Assembly: GCA_947168365.1 (NCBI GenBank)
Contig: CAMVLO010000077.1
Location: forward strand, 1-15,330
Direction of reading: 5' to 3'
From: UBA3824 sp017541145
GTDB taxonomy: Bacteria; Bacteroidota; Bacteroidia; Bacteroidales; UBA3824
DNA length: 15,330 bases
Shown: one piece after another, positions 1 to 5,356 of the stretch
How positions within the stretch are numbered: the stretch's first letter is position 1
Layout of the letters: every line of letters starts with the position of its first letter
Made by a program: the position numbers and the translations under genes
Notes under the pieces: model-generated
Told to the model about the DNA's origin: nothing
Seen by the model: only the letters and a program-made list of their open reading frames with translations
Databases searched by the model: none

Positions 1-63
1 TCTTTATACATATTGAACTCAATGTTGTGAGTCAACGTTTTTTAGGGAAAGACAGGGCGCGGT

Positions 64-1419
64 TTGCGTATCTGTGTTGACAGCCAAGGCAACCGTATGG
101 ATGCCGAGCGGCTTGGCGACACTGTTCACGACATCAACAAACTCACCGTAATAGCCAACGAAAGTTACAGCACATTTGTAAAAGCCTTGCAGGAAGAGAC
201 AAAGGATGCCTTGCGTGACCGTCCAAAATTCGCAACAGTGGATTATTTCAAAGGCAAGACATTCCTCGTGGACGGCGAATCTCACACCATCACCGAACAA
301 GAAGCCGCAAGCATTGTTACTTATCTTTTCGACAACGACTATACCGACGAAAAGGGCAACATACTTCCGTCTTATCATACCGCAGTTCAGCAAGATACAC
401 TTGAACCGTTTGGCAAAAAACTTCAACCCATTACCGAGCAAGTTCATCGCCTGATACAAGGAATCGCCGATCCTTCGGTACTTGATGGCATGATTGAAGA
501 CGCCAACAAAATAGCCGAAGTTGTAAACGACAAACTGAACGACAACGCCAGCAAAGAGCAGTTTAAACGCCTTTGGGCAGAAATCAACCATCAATATGTC
601 TATACAGTTCACTACAACAGCGACGAATTGATAAAAAAATCCATTGCCGCCATCAATAGAGATTTGTCGGTAACGCAATTGAAATATATAGTTTCGCAAG
701 GTCAGCAAGATGACGAAATGGAATTTAACGAAGGGCTTTCAACACGCCGTCAGGAAATGCGCGAAGTGAGCACATCCACTGTGCCATACGACCTTGTTGG
801 CGACATTGCGCGAGGAGCCACTCTTACACGGCGTACAGTGGTAAGCATCCTAAGAGGCATCCATCAGGAAAAACTCTTGTTGTTCAAAAACAATCCCGAA
901 GACTTCATCCACAAAGTGATACGCCTCATCAAGGACGAGAAGGCGACAATGATTGTGGAGCACATCTCCTACAACAAGACAGAGCAAACCTACGACACCG
1001 ACATTTTTACGCAAGAAAAGAGCCGTCAGACGGTTGACAAGGCATATCCAGCCAAAAAGCATATACTTGATTACGTGTTCACCGACAGCAAAGGCGAACG
1101 CAAATTTGCCGAAGATTTGGATCAAGCAGAAGAAGTATGCGTATATGCCAAGTTGCCACGCTCGTTTAAGATACCAACGCCTGTGGGTAACTATGCACCC
1201 GACTGGGCGATAGCCTTCAACGACAATAAGGGCATCAAGCACATATTCTTCATTGCCGAAACCAAAGGCAGTATGGATTCGATGCAGCTCAAAGCCATTG
1301 AGAAAGCCAAAATCGCCTGCGCTAAAAAGCTATTCAACAACATCTCCATCAGCAAAGTCCGCTACCACGAAGTCAGCAGCTACGACAATCTGTTGGAGGT
1401 AATGAAGACAATCAGTTAA
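64..1419 (+). CDS. Type III restriction enzyme Res subunit, C-terminal fragment (5' part missing)
   Basis: This is the end of a type III restriction-modification Res (helicase-endonuclease) subunit. Homology is already recognisable from about base 55, where Gly-Arg-Gly-Leu-Arg matches the end of helicase motif VI. It continues through a segment typical of the family (LTVIANESY, residues about 27-35). It ends with a nuclease domain: Pro379-Asp380, then Glu399-Thr-Lys401, the PD-(D/E)XK catalytic set. Full Res proteins are about 900-1000 residues, so the DEAD/DEAH ATPase half is absent. In-frame stops at 28-30 and 43-45 separate it from anything upstream, and the TTG at 64 has no obvious ribosome binding site, so it is either a pseudogene remnant or the result of a contig-edge error. 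Codons ending in C are common, and the gene is visibly richer in G+C than its neighbours, as expected for transferred defence genes. No methyltransferase (Mod) gene follows. The family is confident; whether the gene is functional is not. Confidence 0.82.
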   Translation: MRICVDSQGNRMDAERLGDTVHDINKLTVIANESYSTFVKALQEETKDALRDRPKFATVDYFKGKTFLVDGESHTITEQEAASIVTYLFDNDYTDEKGNILPSYHTAVQQDTLEPFGKKLQPITEQVHRLIQGIADPSVLDGMIEDANKIAEVVNDKLNDNASKEQFKRLWAEINHQYVYTVHYNSDELIKKSIAAINRDLSVTQLKYIVSQGQQDDEMEFNEGLSTRRQEMREVSTSTVPYDLVGDIARGATLTRRTVVSILRGIHQEKLLLFKNNPEDFIHKVIRLIKDEKATMIVEHISYNKTEQTYDTDIFTQEKSRQTVDKAYPAKKHILDYVFTDSKGERKFAEDLDQAEEVCVYAKLPRSFKIPTPVGNYAPDWAIAFNDNKGIKHIFFIAETKGSMDSMQLKAIEKAKIACAKKLFNNISISKVRYHEVSSYDNLLEVMKTIS

Positions 1420-1435
1420 AATGTTAAAAAAAAAT

Positions 1436-1469
1436 GGCGGACTCATATTCTGAATCCGCCTGTTTTTTT
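1436..1469. terminator. Bidirectional intrinsic terminator between convergent genes
   Basis: The 10-bp arms GGCGGACTCA (1436-1445) and TGAATCCGCC (1451-1460) pair with one mismatch on the plus strand, which is a T-G wobble on the minus strand. The loop is 5 nt. A T-rich tract follows on the plus strand (1461-1469), and an A run at 1426-1434 gives a U run on the minus strand. It lies between the end of the res fragment (+) and the end of the nitroreductase (-) and can serve both. Confidence 0.8.
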
Positions 1470-1980
1470 ATTTTTTTACTACAATTTCGTTGACATTTTT
1501 TCGTGTGAAGTGCCTTGGACCGGGTTGTGCATTTTCTGCCGGATATCCAATGGGGAAAATCGCAATCAAATCATAATCATTCATTTCCTGATAAAGGGTT
1601 TTGAGTTGCGGTGCGTCAAATTTTCCAACCCAAGTAGTTGCAAGTCCGAGGTCATGAATCGCCAGCATGATATGTGTAGCAACAATTGAAGCGTCTACAT
1701 CGGCGATATTTCTGTTGTCAAAACTTCGTACCCAAGCCTCAGAAGGGTTGCCGCCAACAACAAGAAAAAGTCCCGCGCCAAAAGTATATGTCGTTACTTT
1801 TTTGACATTTTCTACTGCCTCGTTGCTCTGCATAAGCCAGAGTTTAAACGGTTGTTTGTTAACACCTGTAGGCGCAAAGTTGGCACATTCGATTATTTTG
1901 TCGATTTTTTCTTGTTCTACAGGTTGGGCGGTAAGCATTCTGCAAGAGTAACGCTCTTTGGTAAGTTGTAAAAATTCCAT
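1468..1980 (-). CDS. Nitroreductase family protein (FMN-dependent)
   Basis: A 170-residue cytoplasmic flavoprotein of the nitroreductase superfamily, whose members use NAD(P)H to reduce nitroaromatics, quinones or flavins; the natural substrate cannot be read from sequence. Visible FMN-binding features are Arg10-x-Ser12-x-Arg14 near the N-terminus, the Ala-Pro-Thr segment at 36-38 with Asn41, the Gly112-Leu-Ala-Thr segment followed by Trp117, and Ile-Gly-Tyr-Pro at 144-147 near the end. The length fits the short single-domain nitroreductases of Bacteroidota and Firmicutes. There is no signal peptide. The ATG at 1978-1980 is the only sensible start, since the family's N-terminal Arg-x-Ser-x-Arg lies 10 residues in. 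It follows the glycosylase gene by 33 bp on the same strand and probably shares its promoter. Its stop codon sits inside the T tract of the terminator hairpin. Confidence 0.88.
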   Translation of the reverse strand: MEFLQLTKERYSCRMLTAQPVEQEKIDKIIECANFAPTGVNKQPFKLWLMQSNEAVENVKKVTTYTFGAGLFLVVGGNPSEAWVRSFDNRNIADVDASIVATHIMLAIHDLGLATTWVGKFDAPQLKTLYQEMNDYDLIAIFPIGYPAENAQPGPRHFTRKNVNEIVVKK

Positions 1981-2009
1981 AATTTAGTGATTTTTGTATT
2001 GTTGATTTC

Positions 2010-2576
2010 TTAAATTGTTTTCAAAACCGTTTCATACGCTTGGGCTTTTACTTCCGGTTTCATCGGGTAGGCACGCGACGTGGACGGCATACGGTAAAAT
2101 CGTATTTTGCGACCGTTGAATTCTGTTTCCGCAAAGCCACCTATTTCCGGTTTTTTTACATCCAAAATCTTTGAAATTGTATCAGCAGATTTTCCACCGG
2201 TTGATACAATTGTTTTACATTCAGGTATTTGTGACAATATTTCCTGAAGGTTGATTTCTTCAACGATATTTAGATGAGCGTCTGAAGCGTTGTTGTTTTC
2301 TCTGACAACTTCCATCGCAACGTCAAAAATTGCAATACCTTTAAGATTAAGAAAATCAATTATTTCGTTTTGTTTGAAAGTCTTGTTTTCGATGTCGATA
2401 AAATGATTTTTGTCGTTGAAAAACACGATACCGAAAACTCTCCACATATCGTTTTGAAAATTCGGGTAGTAAAAATTCATTTTCCAACGTTTTATCGGCG
2501 GCGGAAAACTTCCAAGCATCATAATTTTCGCATTTTTCGGTAAAAATGGTTTCAGCGGATGACGTTCTGTTGTCAT
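2010..2576 (-). CDS. Uracil-DNA glycosylase family protein
   Basis: A 188-residue protein of the uracil-DNA glycosylase superfamily (the Mug/UDG-like branch common in Bacteroides), expected to excise uracil or mismatched bases from DNA. Seen in sequence: the opening Glu-Arg-His-Pro-Leu and an LGSFPP motif at 21-26, the position of the active-site loop; an FYYPNFQNDMWR segment (35-46) typical of the bacteroidal members; a buried STGGKSA strand-turn at 125-131; and MPSTSRAYP at 163-171, the position of the C-terminal DNA-contacting motif. The frame is open further upstream to 2729, but the start at 2574-2576 is preferred because family similarity begins there and a consensus promoter (2601-2631) lies inside the longer version. 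It is first in a two-gene unit with the nitroreductase. The exact base specificity is unknown. Confidence 0.8.
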   Translation of the reverse strand: MTTERHPLKPFLPKNAKIMMLGSFPPPIKRWKMNFYYPNFQNDMWRVFGIVFFNDKNHFIDIENKTFKQNEIIDFLNLKGIAIFDVAMEVVRENNNASDAHLNIVEEINLQEILSQIPECKTIVSTGGKSADTISKILDVKKPEIGGFAETEFNGRKIRFYRMPSTSRAYPMKPEVKAQAYETVLKTI

Positions 2577-2600
2577 GATTTTTATAATTTGTACTGAACG

Positions 2601-2631
2601 CAAATTTAATGATTCATATTGAATTTGCAAA
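2601..2631 (-). promoter_or_regulatory. Bacteroidota-type promoter for the glycosylase-nitroreductase pair
   Basis: Read on the minus strand, TTTG (2628-2631) is followed by exactly 19 nt and then TAAATTTG (2601-2608) plus C. This is a full match to the Bacteroides -33 TTTG / -7 TAnnTTTG consensus. The start of transcription should fall near 2594, giving a leader of about 18 nt before the ATG at 2576. Confidence 0.65.
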
Positions 2632-2722
2632 AAAGTTGCAGGCGGGGGTGTTGTCGGTATCGACAAAAAAACCGTATCTATTGTAAAATTTATAAAAAAT
2701 ATTTTGTTTCGATACGAAAAAT

Positions 2723-2754
2723 TTTCCATTTATTGTTTTTCTTTTTTACTTTGC
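2723..2754 (+). promoter_or_regulatory. Probable promoter of the carbonic anhydrase gene
   Basis: TTACTTTGC (2746-2754) matches the -7 consensus TAnnTTTGY except at its second base, and TTTC (2723-2726) lies 19 nt upstream as an imperfect -33 box. The predicted start near 2761 leaves a short leader before the ATG at 2779. This is weaker evidence than for the divergent minus-strand promoter. Confidence 0.38.
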
Positions 2755-2778
2755 CTTTCTACTATTAATTTTTTTATT

Positions 2779-3327
2779 ATGATTGATTCAATTATTGATT
2801 TCAACAGGAAATTTGTGGCGGACAAGGGTTACGAAAAGTTTGTAACTTCCAAATATCCTGATAAAAAACTTGCCGTGCTTTCGTGCATGGATACACGTCT
2901 TACAGAACTTTTGCCGGCGGCTCTCGGTTTGAAAAACGGTGATGCTAAGATTATAAAAAATGCCGGCGGACTTGTTATCGCGCCTTTCGATAGTGCAATG
3001 CGAAGCCTTTTGGTGGCGGTTTATGAACTCGGTGTCAACGAAATTATGGTGGTGGCTCACAGTCATTGCGGAGCTTGTCACATGAGTTTCAAGGAGTTTG
3101 AATCGCACATGATGGAGCGCGGTATCAAGCCGGAAGTTTTTGACATGATTTCGCGTTGTGGCATTGATCTCAACCATTGGCTTGAAGGGTTTCACGATAC
3201 CGAAGAATCTGTACGCCGTACCGTGGATACGGTTAAACATCATCCGCTTATGGCTAAAGACGTGATTGTCAGAGGATTTATTATTGACAGCGTAACCGGT
3301 GAACTTTCTGAGATTGAAACCGTTTGA
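2779..3327 (+). CDS. Beta-class carbonic anhydrase
   Basis: A 182-residue zinc enzyme that interconverts CO2 and bicarbonate, supplying bicarbonate to carboxylases and helping pH balance in the cytoplasm. The beta-class signature is complete: Cys36-x-Asp38-x-Arg40 and His94-x-x-Cys97. Cys36, His94 and Cys97 are the expected zinc ligands, and Asp38/Arg40 the catalytic dyad. An NAGG turn follows at 61-64. The size fits the compact prokaryotic beta enzymes. An in-frame start exists at 2704, but the ATG at 2779 is chosen because the extra residues are hydrophobic, low-complexity and lie over the likely promoter. The gene stands alone, divergent from the glycosylase and closed by the hairpin at 3347-3380. 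No signal peptide is seen. Confidence 0.93.
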   Translation: MIDSIIDFNRKFVADKGYEKFVTSKYPDKKLAVLSCMDTRLTELLPAALGLKNGDAKIIKNAGGLVIAPFDSAMRSLLVAVYELGVNEIMVVAHSHCGACHMSFKEFESHMMERGIKPEVFDMISRCGIDLNHWLEGFHDTEESVRRTVDTVKHHPLMAKDVIVRGFIIDSVTGELSEIETV

Positions 3328-3340
3328 TGAAAAGATGTTT

Positions 3341-3380
3341 AAAAAAAAAGGTTACCGTAAAAATTCTTGCGGTAACCTTT
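3341..3380. terminator. Bidirectional intrinsic terminator
   Basis: An 11-bp perfect stem, AAAGGTTACCG (3347-3357) with CGGTAACCTTT (3370-3380), encloses a 12-nt loop. The A run at 3341-3349 becomes a long U run on the minus strand, so it terminates best for the minus-strand array ending with the esterase. It lies 19 nt beyond the carbonic anhydrase stop and can also serve that gene. Confidence 0.82.
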
Positions 3381-3437
3381 CTTGTTTGTAGTTTACTTAA
3401 AATTTTTTTACAACGTAAAACGCTGAAAAACGGAAGT

Positions 3438-4568
3438 TTATAAACTTTTGATATATTCTGTTAATTCGTTTGCGATTTCTTCGTGTTGTTCTACGCTCGG
3501 ATGGCTCATGCCGCCTTCGTTCCAAGATTTTGAAAACATGTAATACGAAATATTTGCAAAACCGTCTGCTTTTATTTTCTCAACTACTTGTGGCAGAACT
3601 TTTTGCATCCATGTTTTCAGCTGTGGACTTGCCATAGGAGAGGAGAGAAGTATTATTCGTTTTACTTGCGGATTTTTTTCGATTACAGTTTTTATGAAAT
3701 CGATGTATGCTGTTGTGAATTTCTTGTCGTTTTGTACGCCGTCGTTTTCGCCAAGACAAATTGTAATTAAATCGGGTTTGTATGAAAAATCGTATTCATT
3801 TTTATTGTCACGAAGTTGTATTTTGTCGTAAACTTGCGGCATTGTGATTTCCATGTCACAACAAGAATGAATCAAACCGATTCCGGAAACCGAAACCAAT
3901 GAATATTGTGCGTTGAGATTTCTTGCCGTGCGAGGTCCGTAGCCGTAATATGCTCTGTGCCAATCGCCCCATTGATAATCTTTTATTGAAACATCGGCTG
4001 TGTCAGATTCTGCACCGCAAGTAATTGAGTTGCCGATAAATTCTATTTTTTGTGAAGTTTCGGGTGTCCATTTCGTGATTTTTGCGGCTGTGATTTCTAC
4101 GGGTTGTGTGAATCCCATTGCGGTTTCTTGGTCACGACAAATTGTTACATGATGCTCTGCGTTTGAGAGTTTCATGTCAACTTTTATTACATTTGCAGTA
4201 TCAGCGTAATTCTTTGAGCTTGTGCCGATTACAAAACGGTTTACTTTGTCTTTGCATCTTATTTTTACTGTCGGATTGTTGTCAATTGCGATTTCCATGA
4301 TATTGTGATTTTTACCCCAAACCACTTCGTCGTTGAGAACAATTTCGCAGTATTCGCCGGTGAATGCAAATGTAAAGTAAGCTCCTGCTGCCCATTGTTT
4401 TGGTGCGTCGGCGTTGCTGTAATCGGTACGTCCTACAAATGTGATTAGTTCGCTACCGCCTTTTACTGTTTGTGTGCTGTCTGTTGCCACGTTTCCTGTT
4501 GTGTTTGTATTGCTGTTGTTACAAGCAAATAAACTTAGTGATAAAATTAATGGAAATATTCTTTTCAT
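3438..4568 (-). CDS. SGNH/GDSL-type esterase lipoprotein, CE2-like
   Basis: A 376-residue exported lipoprotein, probably an acetyl esterase removing acetyl groups from plant or host glycans. Residues 1-16 form an SPII signal ending in the lipobox Leu-Phe-Ala-Cys16, followed by an Asn/Thr-rich linker. Residues about 40-165 look like the beta-sandwich that precedes the hydrolase in carbohydrate esterase family 2. The SGNH domain starts at about 174: GNSIT (179-183) with nucleophile Ser181, a Gly227-x-Gly region for the oxyanion hole, Gly273-Glu-Asn275-Asp as block III, and His356-Pro-Ser as block V. The aspartate usually three residues before that histidine is Gly353 here. It is the last gene of the minus-strand array, 35 bp after the rhomboid gene, with its own possible promoter. 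The fold is confident; substrate and CE2 placement are inference. Confidence 0.87.
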   Translation of the reverse strand: MKRIFPLILSLSLFACNNSNTNTTGNVATDSTQTVKGGSELITFVGRTDYSNADAPKQWAAGAYFTFAFTGEYCEIVLNDEVVWGKNHNIMEIAIDNNPTVKIRCKDKVNRFVIGTSSKNYADTANVIKVDMKLSNAEHHVTICRDQETAMGFTQPVEITAAKITKWTPETSQKIEFIGNSITCGAESDTADVSIKDYQWGDWHRAYYGYGPRTARNLNAQYSLVSVSGIGLIHSCCDMEITMPQVYDKIQLRDNKNEYDFSYKPDLITICLGENDGVQNDKKFTTAYIDFIKTVIEKNPQVKRIILLSSPMASPQLKTWMQKVLPQVVEKIKADGFANISYYMFSKSWNEGGMSHPSVEQHEEIANELTEYIKSL

Positions 4569-4588
4569 TTTTGTTTAGATTTGTGTTA

Positions 4589-4596
4589 CAAATATA
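4589..4596 (-). promoter_or_regulatory. Possible -7 promoter element before the esterase gene
   Basis: TATATTTG followed by T on the minus strand is a full match to TAnnTTTGY, about 20 nt upstream of the esterase ATG. No TTTG or TTG is found at the expected -33 distance, so this may only add to read-through from the upstream genes. Confidence 0.35.
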
Positions 4597-4603
4597 GTAA
4601 TTT

Positions 4604-5356
4604 TTATTCTTTTTCTTGATTTTCGTAGTTTTGCAGATAATTTTCTGTTGTATCTGTTATCCAATTATTGGGTTTTAATTGCGGATAATTGTAATCTGAA
4701 TTTATTTTGGGGTTGTCGGTCGGTTGATAATTTATTGTATTGTCGGTTGTACAATTATAATATTTGAATTGCGGACAATTGTAGTCGAAATCTTTGTCGG
4801 TAAGTACTTTCTTTGGTTTTTCGCGTTGAAAAACAAAACTTGCGGCAAATCCTGCTAAAGCTCCTAAGGCGTGAGATTCCCAACTTACATGAGGTTGTCC
4901 CGGAAGCAATCCCCAAATCATGCCGCCGTATAGCATTATTGTTAGCAACGAAATTGCGGAAGCTCCTTTGTGATTGGAAATTATGCCGGAAAAAAACATG
5001 AATGATGCCAATGCGTAAATTACGCCGCTTGCTCCGATATGATAACTTTCACGGGCAAGTATCCAGACTAACAATCCGGTTGAAAAATATAATGTTATAA
5101 AAATAATGAAATAATTTCGGCGGTAAATTATTGTTAATAGCGACATCAAAATCGGAAGTGCTGCCATGTTTGAGAAAAGGTGGTCGTAACCGCCGTGTAT
5201 CAACGGTCCGAACATTATTCCTGACAGCCCTGATAGTCGGCGCGGATAAATACCTGCTTTGTAGAAGTCGATTCCGCTTACTTCCTGCAAAACAAATGTT
5301 ATGATTATCAACACGCTGACAATCAGTGGCAATATTAGGAATGATAATTTTTTCAT
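4604..5356 (-). CDS. Rhomboid family intramembrane serine protease
   Basis: A 250-residue inner-membrane protease that cuts substrates within or next to transmembrane segments. The N-terminal helix (about 5-23) is followed by His54-Gly-Gly and a His59-x-x-x-Asn63 motif (oxyanion support), several hydrophobic helices, Gly108-Ala-Ser110-Gly carrying the nucleophile, and His162 in the last helix as its catalytic partner. The core ends at about residue 177. The remaining 70 residues are a hydrophilic Asn/Tyr/Asp-rich tail built around a 30-residue duplication, not part of the usual family. The start ATG directly abuts the mutS stop codon (TAAATG), which suggests translational coupling. Substrates are unknown. 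Confidence 0.93.
   Translation of the reverse strand: MKKLSFLILPLIVSVLIIITFVLQEVSGIDFYKAGIYPRRLSGLSGIMFGPLIHGGYDHLFSNMAALPILMSLLTIIYRRNYFIIFITLYFSTGLLVWILARESYHIGASGVIYALASFMFFSGIISNHKGASAISLLTIMLYGGMIWGLLPGQPHVSWESHALGALAGFAASFVFQREKPKKVLTDKDFDYNCPQFKYYNCTTDNTINYQPTDNPKINSDYNYPQLKPNNWITDTTENYLQNYENQEKE
4638..4786 (-). repeat. Two-copy 90-bp-period tandem duplication in the rhomboid tail
   Basis: Segments 4728-4786 and 4638-4696 are clearly similar at the DNA level (roughly three quarters of the positions match by eye). They encode residues 191-210 and 221-240, each starting Asp-Tyr-Asn-x-Pro-Gln and ending Asn-Tyr. The spacing is 90 bp, so the frame is preserved. This points to a recent in-frame duplication within the C-terminal tail. 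Confidence 0.75.

Noticed and set aside
19..708. A 229-residue minus-strand open frame across the res fragment
   Set aside because: It is antisense to a frame with clear Res homology, its translation is Phe/Val/Cys-rich without any family motif, and no promoter precedes it.
2577..2729. N-terminal extension of the glycosylase to an upstream start
   Set aside because: The extension covers the consensus promoter, and family similarity begins at the start at 2576.
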